Below, in pieces: positions 1 through 8,217 of a stretch of DNA of 64,000 nt. Every line of letters starts with the position of its first letter. Within the stretch, counting starts at the first letter, position 1. A program made the translations under genes and the position numbers. Where the stretch lies: the NCBI RefSeq assembly GCF_001652265.1, contig NZ_LWBS01000294.1, positions 1-64,000 on the forward strand, given 5' to 3'. This DNA comes from Rhizobium leguminosarum. Lineage in GTDB: Bacteria > Pseudomonadota > Alphaproteobacteria > Rhizobiales > Rhizobiaceae. The notes below the pieces were generated by a model, which was given only the letters and a program-made list of their open reading frames with translations, did not search any database and had not been told where the DNA came from.

Positions 1-120
1 AATCCAACCCTTTTTTGTATATTTTATGTTGTCGTAGACGACAAATTTATCGACCACGTGGATCAGCTGAAAGTAACCAATATAGGGGAAGAAATATGGC
101 TGCATGATAGCCAGTTTCAT
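1..120 (-). CDS. WbqC-like family protein, N-terminal 40 codons (cut by window edge)
   Basis: Reading the minus strand from an ATG at 120 gives an open frame to the window edge that starts MKLAIMQPYFFPYIGYF and continues with a DKFVVYDN segment and a KKGWI end. These are the conserved N-terminal features of the WbqC family, found in O-antigen and amino-sugar clusters; the biochemical role is not well defined. The start lies one base past the stop of the upstream aminotransferase gene, so the two are translationally close and probably one transcript. The gene must continue to the left. This stretch is visibly more AT-rich than the rest of the window, as polysaccharide genes often are. Confidence 0.8.
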   Translation of the reverse strand, partial: MKLAIMQPYFFPYIGYFQLIHVVDKFVVYDNIKYTKKGWI

Positions 121-121
121 C

Positions 122-1288
122 TCATATATCACTGCTTGCGGTGAAAGCACCTGTGCTCAATGAGGCAATGAGCGCGCAGACCTTGTCGACGATCTCCATC
201 TCCATGTCCGGATAGATGGGAAGGCAGAGCACCTGTTGTGCGGCCTCGGTTGCGACCGGCAGATTCGAGGGCTGCGAGGAAGGCAGGCTGCGGTACATCG
301 AGAAGCTTGAAATCAGCGGATAGAAATAGCGGCGCGGATGAATGCTGTTTTCCTTCAGCCGTTCATACAGCCCATCGCGTGAAATGGGATAGTCAGGGCG
401 TACGAGGATCGGGAAATAAGAGAAGTTGGAGACGGTCTCGCCGGAACGGTCCAGGCATTCTATGCCGGCCACGCCGCGAAGCCGCTCACGATATGCACCG
501 TCGATCAACCCACGCCTTTCGATCGCGAGCTTGATGTATTTCAGCTGCAACACGCCGAGCGCAGCGTTGAACTCGCTCATCTTGCCGTTCGTGCCTGGCG
601 CCACCACGGTCACTTCGTCGACGTAACCGAAGTTCTTCAGCTGGTCGATGCGGGTCTTCGTCTTGACATCAGGGCAGATGATGGCCCCGCCTTCGAATGT
701 GTTGAAAACCTTCGTCGCATGGAAGCTCAGGATGGAAAGGTCGCCGTGATTGAGAATGCTTCCCCGCTCGTCTTCCACGCCGAAGGAATGGGCGGCGTCA
801 TAGATGACCTTCAGATTGTAGAGATCGGCGATCTTCTGGATAGCATCGACGTCGCAAGGGTGGCCGTAGCAATGCACCGGCATGATCGCCGTCGTCTGCT
901 GCGTGATCGCCGCCTCGATCTTCGCTGGATCGACATTGAGCGTCACCGGATCGATGTCGACGAAGACGGGCTTTAAGCCGTTCCAGAGAAGCGAATGCGA
1001 AGTGGCCACGAAGGAATAAGGCGTGGTGATGACTTCGCCCGTGACGCGGAGCGCCTGAAGCGCCGTCAACAGCGCGACCGTGGCGTTGGAAAAGAGGCTG
1101 ATGTGCTTCACGCCGAGATGGTTGCAGAGCTCCTGCTCCAGCTGCTGGTGGAATGGCCCTCCATTGGTCAGGACGCGATTGTTCCAGATCGCTTCCAGCG
1201 ACGGAATGAATTCTTCGAGCGGCGGCAGGCTGGGCTTCGTTACATAGATTTTTTCGTTTTTCATGACGCCGTCGAGGAGGTTGGGCAT
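122..1288 (-). CDS. DegT/DnrJ/EryC1/StrS-family PLP aminotransferase
   Basis: A 388-residue protein with the fold and length of sugar-nucleotide 3- or 4-aminotransferases. Such enzymes transfer an amino group, usually from glutamate, to a keto-sugar nucleotide for surface polysaccharides. Visible landmarks are TNGGPFHQQLEQEL near residues 41-54, the DAAHSFG motif at 164-170 (PLP-pyridine Asp) and SFHATK at 189-194, in which Lys193 should form the Schiff base with PLP. No good ribosome site precedes either the first Met or Met9 (start at 1264), so the start is uncertain by eight codons. The gene lies directly upstream of the WbqC-like gene, which supports an amino-sugar role. The exact sugar cannot be told. 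Confidence 0.88.
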   Translation of the reverse strand: MPNLLDGVMKNEKIYVTKPSLPPLEEFIPSLEAIWNNRVLTNGGPFHQQLEQELCNHLGVKHISLFSNATVALLTALQALRVTGEVITTPYSFVATSHSLLWNGLKPVFVDIDPVTLNVDPAKIEAAITQQTTAIMPVHCYGHPCDVDAIQKIADLYNLKVIYDAAHSFGVEDERGSILNHGDLSILSFHATKVFNTFEGGAIICPDVKTKTRIDQLKNFGYVDEVTVVAPGTNGKMSEFNAALGVLQLKYIKLAIERRGLIDGAYRERLRGVAGIECLDRSGETVSNFSYFPILVRPDYPISRDGLYERLKENSIHPRRYFYPLISSFSMYRSLPSSQPSNLPVATEAAQQVLCLPIYPDMEMEIVDKVCALIASLSTGAFTASSDI

Positions 1289-1343
1289 TATCGCGCAATG
1301 GGCCTGGTCCGAACATCACGGCTTAACCTGTTCCCAAGCTGAC

Positions 1344-1395
1344 CAGAGCATGATGCCGAAAAGTGTGAGTGGTTTTCGGATGACATTATGCTCTG
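1344..1395. repeat. Rhizobial palindromic repeat, full copy (family A)
   Basis: A 52-base imperfect palindrome. Arms read CAGAGCATGATGCCGAAAA and, on the other side, TTTTCGGATGACATTATGCTCTG in inverted orientation, around a GTGTGAGTGG centre. A second full copy in opposite orientation lies at 49860-49907 and a half copy at 33835-33862. The AAAAGTGTG...GGTTTT core also occurs inside the different element at 38155-38237. The stop codon of the AraC remnant lies inside this copy. Confidence 0.8.
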
Positions 1396-1763
1396 ATTAT
1401 ATGCGGCACGATTACCTTCGCGGAATTGCGGCCGAGATCGATCGCAGCCCGATGGAAAAGATCCTTGCTGATCTCCAGCCGGAGGATCATACATTCGCGG
1501 TCGTCCTCCCAGACGCCATCAAGGCCGGCTGGCACCACGTCGATATGGCCATGCTTCTGCAGTCGGCGATGCTCCCGCCCGTCACAGCGGCATTGCGCCC
1601 TTACCGGCCGGCCGACATGGATTCCGAGGCGATGATACGGCGTGCCCGAGATATGCGTGCGGCCAGGCGGAATGCGCACCAGATCGGCCTCCAGACCGTG
1701 CCAGCCGCGTCCCCTGCTCGTTGCGAGGATTGTCGCGCTCCCTGCCTGCGGATGATCGTTCAT
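1386..1763 (-). pseudogene. AraC-family regulator remnant (N-terminal part only)
   Basis: From a likely Met at 1763 the minus strand encodes about 125 codons, with segments such as GLEADLVRIPPGRTHISG, YHRLGIHVGRPV and VPAGLDGVWEDDRECMILRL. This pattern resembles the N-terminal sensing domain of AraC-type regulators common in rhizobia. Intact members have about 280-300 residues and end in two helix-turn-helix motifs; here the sequence degenerates after an AIDLGRNSAK segment and stops within the palindromic repeat, so the whole DNA-binding half is missing. The remnant fills most of the otherwise empty stretch 1289-1856. The family call rests on pattern recognition. Confidence 0.55.
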
Positions 1764-1856
1764 CGGCCCGTTCCATTCGCTCTTGAATGGAACGGAGACT
1801 ATCTCAAGCGCCACTGCCGCGGCAAGAAACGGCGTTGCCAGCGTGGACGAGTTTTC

Positions 1857-2771
1857 TCAATCGTGCCGTGACAGGAAACCGGAAACGGTCGCCAGGCAAA
1901 GCTGCTTTTCCTCGACATGCGGCATGTGGCTGGAATTTTCGAAGAGCACCCATTCGCAGCCGGGAACGCGTTCGAGATAGGGCCTTACCACCAGGGGCGT
2001 CGCCTCGTCGTATTTTCCCGAGATCAGCAGCGTCGGAGCTTCGATGCGGTCCAGCCTGTTCTCGATCGTCCAGTCCTTCATGGTGCCGATGACGTGAAAT
2101 TCGGTCGGGCCGTTCATGTTGCGGTAGACGGTGTTGTCCTCGTCCATGATCGCAAAGGTCCGCGCCACTTCAGGCGGCCACGGCACCACCCGGCAGACAT
2201 GGCGGTCATAGAAGATGCGTGAAGCAGCGATATATTCCGGATCGGTGAGGCTCCCCGCCAGCTCGTGCTTCAGCAGCGTGTCCTGCACCTCCTTCGGCAG
2301 TTCCTGCCTCAGCCGGTTTGCCTCCGAAACCCAGGTATGCATGTTGGCCGGCGAGTTGGCGATGACCAGCGCCTTCAGGCCTTGCGGCCGGCGCACCGCA
2401 TGTTCGGCGCCGAGCATGCCGCCCCAGGACTGGCCGAGGAAGGCATAGTGCTGCTGGATGCCGAGATGGGAAAGCAGTACGTCCAGCTCCTCGAGGAACA
2501 GACCGACCGACCAGAAGTCCGGGCCTTTCTCCGGAAGTCGGGTGGAGTTGCCATTGCCGAGCTGGTCGTAATGGATGACCGGACGGCCGTCGAGGGCGGC
2601 GATATCCTTGAAGGAATCGACATAGTCATGGGTGCAGCCAGGCCCGCCATGGGCGACGACGAGGGGCAGCTTGCCGCTCTCCAGCGAGCCGGTGACGCGA
2701 TACCAGGTGCGATAATCGCGAAAGGGCAGGTAATCTTCTTTGGTCGTGACTTCGCCCACCGATATCTCCAT
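1857..2771 (-). CDS. pip: Proline iminopeptidase-like alpha/beta hydrolase (S33), copy 1
   Basis: A 304-residue alpha/beta hydrolase of the proline iminopeptidase group, which release N-terminal proline or act on amino-acid amides and small peptides. The oxyanion motif HGGPG is at 41-45, the nucleophile elbow GQSWGG puts Ser115 in place, and Asp255 (KYDEATP) and His282 (SSHMPH) complete the triad. No signal peptide is seen, so it should be cytoplasmic. It lies downstream of and codirectional with the LuxR gene, and a lux-box-like palindrome ends 45 bases before its ATG. A second, divergent homologue lies on the other side of luxR. The arrangement suggests that the peptidase acts on or responds to the LuxR ligand. 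Confidence 0.9.
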   Translation of the reverse strand: MEISVGEVTTKEDYLPFRDYRTWYRVTGSLESGKLPLVVAHGGPGCTHDYVDSFKDIAALDGRPVIHYDQLGNGNSTRLPEKGPDFWSVGLFLEELDVLLSHLGIQQHYAFLGQSWGGMLGAEHAVRRPQGLKALVIANSPANMHTWVSEANRLRQELPKEVQDTLLKHELAGSLTDPEYIAASRIFYDRHVCRVVPWPPEVARTFAIMDEDNTVYRNMNGPTEFHVIGTMKDWTIENRLDRIEAPTLLISGKYDEATPLVVRPYLERVPGCEWVLFENSSHMPHVEEKQLCLATVSGFLSRHD

Positions 2772-2816
2772 CTCTTAGCAAGGATGAAAACCATAACGCG
2801 GCGGCAACGGTGAAGG

Positions 2817-2837
2817 CAGCTATCACAAGTTATAGGG
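2817..2837 (-). promoter_or_regulatory. Lux-box-like operator upstream of pip copy 1
   Basis: On the minus strand this site reads CCCTAT-A-ACTT-G-T-G-ATAGCTG, an imperfect palindrome with CTAT/ATAG ends. It matches the site at 3667-3687 in 18 of 21 positions, and the similarity continues a few bases on each side. Both sites point the same way relative to the downstream peptidase gene. It overlaps the stop codon of luxR and ends 45 bases before the pip start. LuxR-type proteins bind about 20-bp dyads, so this is the natural candidate target of the neighbouring regulator (inference). Confidence 0.65.
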
Positions 2838-3635
2838 TGGCCAATTATGAGTCGGCCGGTCTTCGAGCAGGCGGTAATGGGTGGCGCGCACCACGGCCTG
2901 GGTTCGGTTGCGGGCGCCGAGTTTCTTTGTCGCGGCGTTCAGATGCATCACGACCGTCGGTACGGAACGGTCGATGATGCGGGAAATTTCCTTGGCGGAG
3001 TAACCTTCCGCCGAATGGCGCAGGCATTCACGTTCCCGCTCGGTCAGACGGATCGTGCCGACGCTCTTCGCCCGCGTGTCGAAAAGCGAATAGGCGGTCT
3101 CGTGGAAAACATGGGCAAGCAGGTTGAAGTCGGCGATATAGCGCAGTGCGTGCCGTTCGAAATCTTTGTTCCGGCCAAAGCGGATGCCGGTGACGGTCGC
3201 ATAGTCGCCGCGTGGCATATGAACCGGAACGGTGACGCCAGTCGACATATCGCGTTCGCTCAAATAGCGCGTCACCGGCGCGGTGTCTTCGTTCATGAAA
3301 CGGTTGATCAGCGTGTCGGCGTTCGGGTCATAGTTCCAGAAGAAAGGTGCGGAGGTGCGCAGCGCCACCTGCTGCACCGGATCGATACGGAAATAGCCGC
3401 GATTGAACCAGTAGTCGTGCATATCGTCTGAGATATTCCGCAGCTTCAGCAGCGATGGTATCATGATCGCGCCGTCGAGATCGTAAGGCACCGGCGTATA
3501 ATCGTAGATCAGCGCCTCGAAACCGATCTGCTTCATCGCCTCGAAGGCCTGGTCGATCCGGCCGTCCAGCGTTTCGTGCGCTGTGAACTGCCGCCTGATC
3601 GTTCCAATATCGTCAAGAATGGGGTCGTCAAGCAT
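2823..3635 (-). CDS. LuxR-family solo regulator, plant-responsive (PipR/OryR/NesR-like) type
   Basis: A 270-residue regulator with an N-terminal autoinducer-binding domain (about 20-180) and a C-terminal LuxR helix-turn-helix (about 197-250, LTERERECLRHSAEGYSAKE). Aligned by the invariant Asp85-Pro86 and Trp100 (TraR Asp70-Pro71 and Trp85), the positions equal to TraR Trp57 and Tyr61 are Met72 and Trp76. That Met/Trp replacement is the known mark of LuxR solos that sense plant compounds instead of acyl-homoserine lactones. No luxI synthase is present. The start is supported by GGAG six bases upstream. It sits between two pip genes and upstream of a peptide importer, as in described PipR-type loci. 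Confident in the family; the ligand is unknown. Confidence 0.93.
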   Translation of the reverse strand: MLDDPILDDIGTIRRQFTAHETLDGRIDQAFEAMKQIGFEALIYDYTPVPYDLDGAIMIPSLLKLRNISDDMHDYWFNRGYFRIDPVQQVALRTSAPFFWNYDPNADTLINRFMNEDTAPVTRYLSERDMSTGVTVPVHMPRGDYATVTGIRFGRNKDFERHALRYIADFNLLAHVFHETAYSLFDTRAKSVGTIRLTERERECLRHSAEGYSAKEISRIIDRSVPTVVMHLNAATKKLGARNRTQAVVRATHYRLLEDRPTHNWPPYNL

Positions 3636-3666
3636 GGGCTGCTCCCGGGTTCGGCATTGCGGCCCA

Positions 3667-3687
3667 CCCTATCACTTCTTATAGCTG
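3667..3687 (+). promoter_or_regulatory. Lux-box-like operator between luxR and pip copy 2
   Basis: Plus strand CCCTAT-C-ACTT-C-T-T-ATAGCTG, matching the site at 2817-2837 in 18 of 21 positions. It lies in the divergent luxR/pip promoter region, 31 bases before the luxR start and 77 bases before the chosen pip start. Its position would allow the LuxR protein to activate pip and the transporter and to control its own gene. Function is inferred from the repeat, palindromy and placement. Confidence 0.65.
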
Positions 3688-3764
3688 GCACTGAATGCGG
3701 TTTAAGGTAAAAATTTAGCCGTGCCCAAATATTGAGCAAGCGAAATCTTCTGCCGGAGCGATCA

Positions 3765-4655
3765 ATGTGGCGTGAAATACGGCCGGACGAGCGATTCGAG
3801 ATCGATGTCGATGGCTTTCGCGTCGTTGCCTATAGTTTCGGGACCGGCAGCGAGACGGTTTTCTGCCTGAACGGCGGGCCGGGTCTACCCTGCGATTACC
3901 TGCGCGAGGCGCATTCCTGTCTCATCGACAAGGGCTATCGCGTCGTCGCCTTCGACCAACTCGGCACCGGCGCTTCCGACCGGCCGGACGATCTCTCGCT
4001 CTGGACGATCGGCCGTTATGTCGAGGAGACGGAGACGGTGCGCAAGGCATTGGGGCTCGGCAAGGTCCACATGCTCGGCCATTCCTGGGGCGGGTGGCTG
4101 GCGATCGAATATGCGCTGACCTATCCCGAAAATCTCAAGACGCTGATCCTCGAAGATACCGTCGCCGACATGCCGCATCTGATCTCGGAACTGGAACGGC
4201 TGCGCGCAGCGCTCGGTCCCGAAACCGTGTCGATGATGCAGAAGCACGAGGCGCAGGGCACCTACAATCATCCGGAATATCTCGCTGCCGTCACCATCCT
4301 CAACTATCGCCATGTCTGCCGTCTGCCGGAATGGCCCGCGCCGGTGCGCCGCTCGCTCGACGATTGGAACATGGCGCCCTATGAGACGATGCAGGGGCCG
4401 AACGAGTTTCTCTATATCGGCAACCTCAAGGACTGGAACCGCATCCCCGATCTGCCGCGGCTGACGCTGCCGGTGCTCATCACGACGGGAGAGCATGACG
4501 AGTTGACGCCGGCCTGTGCGCTCAGGATGAAGCTTGCGCTGCCGAATGCCGAGCTCAAGGTATTTGCCAATGCCAGCCACATGCCGTTCTATGAGAATCC
4601 GCAGGATTATTATCCGGCGCTTCTCGATTTTCTCGACCGGCACGAGGCAGGCTGA
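3765..4655 (+). CDS. pip: Proline iminopeptidase-like alpha/beta hydrolase (S33), copy 2
   Basis: A 296-residue homologue of the copy at 1857-2771. It shows NGGPG at 36-40, GHSWGG with Ser107 as nucleophile, Asp245 (EHDELTP) and His272 (ASHMPF). The start at 3765 is preferred over an in-frame TTG at 3732 because GGAG lies six bases before this ATG and the resulting N-terminus matches the first copy. It is divergent from luxR and about 50 bases upstream of the peptide permease genes on the same strand, so it is probably the first gene of that operon. Peptides or amides brought in by the transporter are plausible substrates. Confidence 0.9.
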   Translation: MWREIRPDERFEIDVDGFRVVAYSFGTGSETVFCLNGGPGLPCDYLREAHSCLIDKGYRVVAFDQLGTGASDRPDDLSLWTIGRYVEETETVRKALGLGKVHMLGHSWGGWLAIEYALTYPENLKTLILEDTVADMPHLISELERLRAALGPETVSMMQKHEAQGTYNHPEYLAAVTILNYRHVCRLPEWPAPVRRSLDDWNMAPYETMQGPNEFLYIGNLKDWNRIPDLPRLTLPVLITTGEHDELTPACALRMKLALPNAELKVFANASHMPFYENPQDYYPALLDFLDRHEAG

Positions 4656-4706
4656 TGCAAGAGGGAGCCGACCGAACCCGAAGAAGACAAGGGGGCGATC
4701 ACCGTC

Positions 4707-5645
4707 ATGCATCGCTATAAATTCGTTCTGACGCGACCGCTGCAGTTCCTGCCCGTGATCTTCGGCATCAGCGTCATCACCTTCATTCTGGTCCGGTTGA
4801 TCCCCGGCGATCCGGCGCGCAACATCCTCGGCACACGCGCGACGCCGGCAGCACTGGCCAGCATCCGCGCCCAATACGGGCTCGATCAGCCGATGTGGCT
4901 GCAATATGTCTATTTCCTCAAGAACCTCGCCAATGGCGAGATGGGCAAGTCGATCCTCTACAAGATCGACGTGCTGAAGCTGATCGTCACCCGCATCGAG
5001 CCGACGCTTGCGCTCGTCGTCTCCAGCGTCGTGCTTTCGGTCCTGATCGCAGTGCCGATGTCGGCGATTGCCGCACGCAATGCCGGCCGGGCGCCGGATC
5101 ATGCAGTGCGCATCGTCTCGACCTTCGGCATCGGTTTTCCGCCCTTCTGGCTGGGGCTGATGCTGATCATCCTCTTTAGCGTCGAACTCGGCGTGCTGCC
5201 GGTTTCGGGCTATGGTGCGACGATCGGCGAAAAGCTGTCGCATCTCGTGCTGCCGAGCCTGACGGTCGCGCTGTCGCTCTCGACCGTGCTGACGCGCAGC
5301 CTGCGGGCGGCGATGATCGAGCAGCTGAAATCGGATGTCGCGACGGCGGCGCGCGCCCGCGGCATGCCGGAGGGAATCGTCTTCTGGCGGCATGTCCTGC
5401 CGAATTCGCTGGTGCCGACCATCAATCTGCTTGCCGTCAATATCGGCTGGCTGATCGGCGGCACGGTGGTGGTCGAGAGCGTCTTTGCGCTGCCCGGTAT
5501 GGGACAGCTGTTGGTCAGGGCGATCTTCTCACGCGACTACATGGTGGTGCAGGGCGTCGCCATGGTCTTTGCCTGCGCCACCGTGCTCATCAACTTCATC
5601 GCCGACATCGTCACTGTCGCCGTCGATCCGAGGGTGAAGCTATGA
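4707..5645 (+). CDS. Dipeptide/oligopeptide-type ABC permease (DppB-like)
   Basis: A 312-residue inner-membrane permease. It has the N-terminal TM helix with FLPVIFGISVITFILVRLIPG typical of DppB/OppB proteins, a periplasmic loop with YGLDQPMWLQY, several further membrane segments, and the EAA loop near residues 200-230 (ARARGMPEGIVFWRHVLPNS) that contacts the ATPase. It overlaps the next permease gene by four bases, as expected of a co-translated heterodimer. It belongs to the luxR-pip locus by spacing and strand. The permease family is clear; the substrate is inferred to be a small peptide or amide. Confidence 0.92.
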   Translation: MHRYKFVLTRPLQFLPVIFGISVITFILVRLIPGDPARNILGTRATPAALASIRAQYGLDQPMWLQYVYFLKNLANGEMGKSILYKIDVLKLIVTRIEPTLALVVSSVVLSVLIAVPMSAIAARNAGRAPDHAVRIVSTFGIGFPPFWLGLMLIILFSVELGVLPVSGYGATIGEKLSHLVLPSLTVALSLSTVLTRSLRAAMIEQLKSDVATAARARGMPEGIVFWRHVLPNSLVPTINLLAVNIGWLIGGTVVVESVFALPGMGQLLVRAIFSRDYMVVQGVAMVFACATVLINFIADIVTVAVDPRVKL

Positions 5646-6493
5646 GCATCGAGGCGTTCGCCCCCGCCTCGCCCGGCTGGCGCCGGTTCTTCGGCCGGCG
5701 GCCGATGCTTGTGTTCAGTGCCGGCCTGCTGCTGTTCTTCGTCTTGCTGGCGATCGGCGCCCCCATCGTCGCGCCTTACGATCCGATCATGCAGAATGCC
5801 GAGGTGCGTCTGCAGGCGCCGTCATTGTTGCATCCATTCGGCACCGACAATTTCGGCCGGGATATCCTTTCCCGCGTCATCTGGGGCGCGCGCCTCGACC
5901 TGCAGATGGCGCTGATAGGCGTCATCTTCCCCTTCGTGATCGGCACGACGGTCGGCACGATCGCCGGTTTTTTCGGCGGGATCGTCGATGCGCTGTTCAT
6001 GCGCCTCGTCGATATCATCCTCGCCTTCCCCTTCCTGGTGCTGATGCTGTCGATCATCGCGATCCTCGGCCCGGGCATCGGCAGCTTCTACATCGCCATG
6101 GCGCTGGTCGGCTGGGTTTCCTATGCGCGGCTGATCCGGGCGCAGATGCTGGTGCTGAAAGGCAGCGACTACGCCGTTGCCGCCGTCAGCCTCGGCTTCA
6201 GCCGCCCGCGCATCATGTTCCGCCACCTGCTGCCGAACGCGATCGCCGGCTCGATTGTCTTTTCGATGTCGGATGCGACGCTGGTGCTGCTCAGCGGCGC
6301 CGCCGTCAGCTATCTCGGCCTCGGCGTCCAGCCGCCGATCGCCGAATGGGGCGTCATGGTCGCGGAAGGACAGAGTTTCATCACCACGGCATGGTGGATC
6401 ACGCTGTTTCCCGGCCTCTCCATCGTCTGCCTCGCCTTCGGCTTCAGCATGCTGGGCGACGCGCTCGGCGAACTGCTGGGGGTGCATGAATGA
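5642..6493 (+). CDS. Dipeptide/oligopeptide-type ABC permease (DppC-like)
   Basis: A 283-residue permease of the DppC/OppC type. It has an N-terminal membrane helix, the conserved PFGTDNFGRDILSRVIWGAR segment near residues 63-82, further TM helices, and an EAA loop around 180-200 (AAVSLGFSRPRIMFRHLLPN). The C-terminal SYLGLGVQPP...WG region is typical. It overlaps the preceding permease gene and the following ATPase gene by four bases each, so all three are tightly coupled. It should form the translocation channel with the DppB-like partner. Confidence 0.92.
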   Translation: MSIEAFAPASPGWRRFFGRRPMLVFSAGLLLFFVLLAIGAPIVAPYDPIMQNAEVRLQAPSLLHPFGTDNFGRDILSRVIWGARLDLQMALIGVIFPFVIGTTVGTIAGFFGGIVDALFMRLVDIILAFPFLVLMLSIIAILGPGIGSFYIAMALVGWVSYARLIRAQMLVLKGSDYAVAAVSLGFSRPRIMFRHLLPNAIAGSIVFSMSDATLVLLSGAAVSYLGLGVQPPIAEWGVMVAEGQSFITTAWWITLFPGLSIVCLAFGFSMLGDALGELLGVHE

Positions 6494-8198
6494 GCGGCTC
6501 CGTGCTGTCAGTCCGGGATCTCACCGTCAGGGCGCATGTCGATTCCGGCCCGCGCACGCTGCTCGATGCGGTCTCGCTCGACCTCGGCAAGGGCGAGATC
6601 CTCGGTCTTGTCGGCGAGAGCGGCTCGGGCAAGAGCCTGTTCTGCCGTTCCCTGGTGCGCCTGCTGCCCTCCTCGCTGCTGAAGATCGAAAGCGGTAGCG
6701 TGCTGCTCGAAGGGCGTGACCTCATGCGGATCGGCGATGGCGAGATGCTGAAAGTGCGCGGCGGCGAGATCGGCATGATCTTCCAGAACCCGACCAGCCA
6801 TCTCGACCCGGTGATGCGGATCGGCGATCAGATCGCCGAGGGCATCCGCTATCACCAGGGGCTCGGCGCCCGCGAGGCCCGGGTCGCGGCAACCGAAATC
6901 CTGGCGCAGGTCGGCTTCCCCGATCCGAAGCGCCAGCACGACAGTTATCCGCACGAATTTTCCGGTGGCATGCGGCAGCGGGCGATGATCGGCGTGGCGC
7001 TGTCCTGCAATCCGAAGATCCTGATCGCCGACGAGCCGACCACGGCGCTCGACGTGACCATTAGGCGCAGATCCTGCGGCTGTTGATTGACATTCGCGAC
7101 CGGCGTGGCCTGTCGATCATCTTGATCACCCACGATCTTGGTATCGTCGCCCAGACTTGCGACCGCATCGCCGTGTTGCGCGGCGGCAAACTGCTCGAAG
7201 AGGGGCCGAAGCGGGCGATCCTGGCGCGGCCGCAGCATCCCTATACGATCAACTTGATCAACAGCCACCCTTCCCTGCCGGGCGCGATATCAGCGCCGTT
7301 GCCCGAGCTTGCCGAAGCTAGCAACCCGGCGAGACCGTTGCTCGAAATCGATGATCTCCACGTGCGCTTCAGAGCCGGCGGCGCACTGCTCAGGGGCGGC
7401 GCCAAGACGGTCAGCGCCGTTGCCGGCGTCAGCCTGCAGATCATGCCGGGCGAGACGGTCGGCATCGTCGGCGAATCTGGCAGCGGCAAGAGTACGCTTG
7501 CCCGCGCCGTGCTCGGCCTCACCCCGCTTTCCTCGGGTCACGTCACGTTCGACGGCGTCGATCTGGCGCTGCAGAAAAGCGCTGGCCTGGGGAAGCTCAG
7601 GCGCGAGACGGCGATGGTCTTCCAGGACCCCTATAATGCGCTCAATCCGAGGCTGACGATCGGGCAGATGCTGGCCGAGGTGCTGAAGGTTCAGGGCAAG
7701 GTCGCCAGGGCCGATATCCCGGCGCGGATCGGAGAACTGCTCGATCTCGTCGGTCTCGAACGCGAGTTCGCCGGCCGCAAACCGCGCAGCATGAGTGGCG
7801 GCCAGTGCCAGCGCGCCGGCATCGCTCGGGCGCTGGCCGTCGATCCGAAGCTGATCATCGCAGACGAATGCGTCGCCGCCCTCGACGTCACCATCCAGGC
7901 GCAGATCATCGAGCTCTTCCGCGAGCTCACGGCGAAGATGAACCTCACGCTGATCTTCATCGCCCATGATCTCGCGATCGTCCGCAACCTTTGCGAACGC
8001 GTCGTCGTGATGTATCGCGGCGAAATCGTCGAGGAAGGTCGCTCCGAAGAAGTCTTCGCGCGGCCGAAGCACCCCTATACGGCGGCGCTGATCGCCGCCA
8101 TTCCCGACATCGATCCTGACAAGCGGCTGCTTCAAGACGCCGTCGGCAAGGACGATCCGCATTCGATGCCGATCCAGCCCATCAAACGCATGCCATAA
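6490..8198 (+). pseudogene. Fused two-domain peptide ABC transporter ATPase, frameshifted at about 7062
   Basis: Read with one base restored this is a single protein of about 570 residues with two Dpp-type ATPase domains. Domain 1 has Walker A GESGSGKS, signature FSGGMRQR and Walker [15 protein letters not shown]. Domain 2 has [17 protein letters not shown] and LIIADECVAALDVT. After the first Walker B the sequence reads ACC ATT AGG CGC AG where ACC ATT CAG GCG CAG is expected; one C is missing. The second domain preserves the expected DVTIQAQI at the same spot, which confirms the reading. As written, domain 1 stops at 7086 and the rest continues in another frame to 8198. A sequencing error or a real, possibly reversible, mutation are both possible. 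Confidence 0.85.
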
Positions 8199-8217
8199 CA
8201 ACGAAGGGAACGAACTC

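Noticed and set aside
3885..5393. Long minus-strand open frame (502 codons) opposite pip and the DppB-like gene
   Set aside because: Rich in Arg, Asp, His and Gln with no family pattern; it is a mirror of GC-rich coding sequence on the plus strand.
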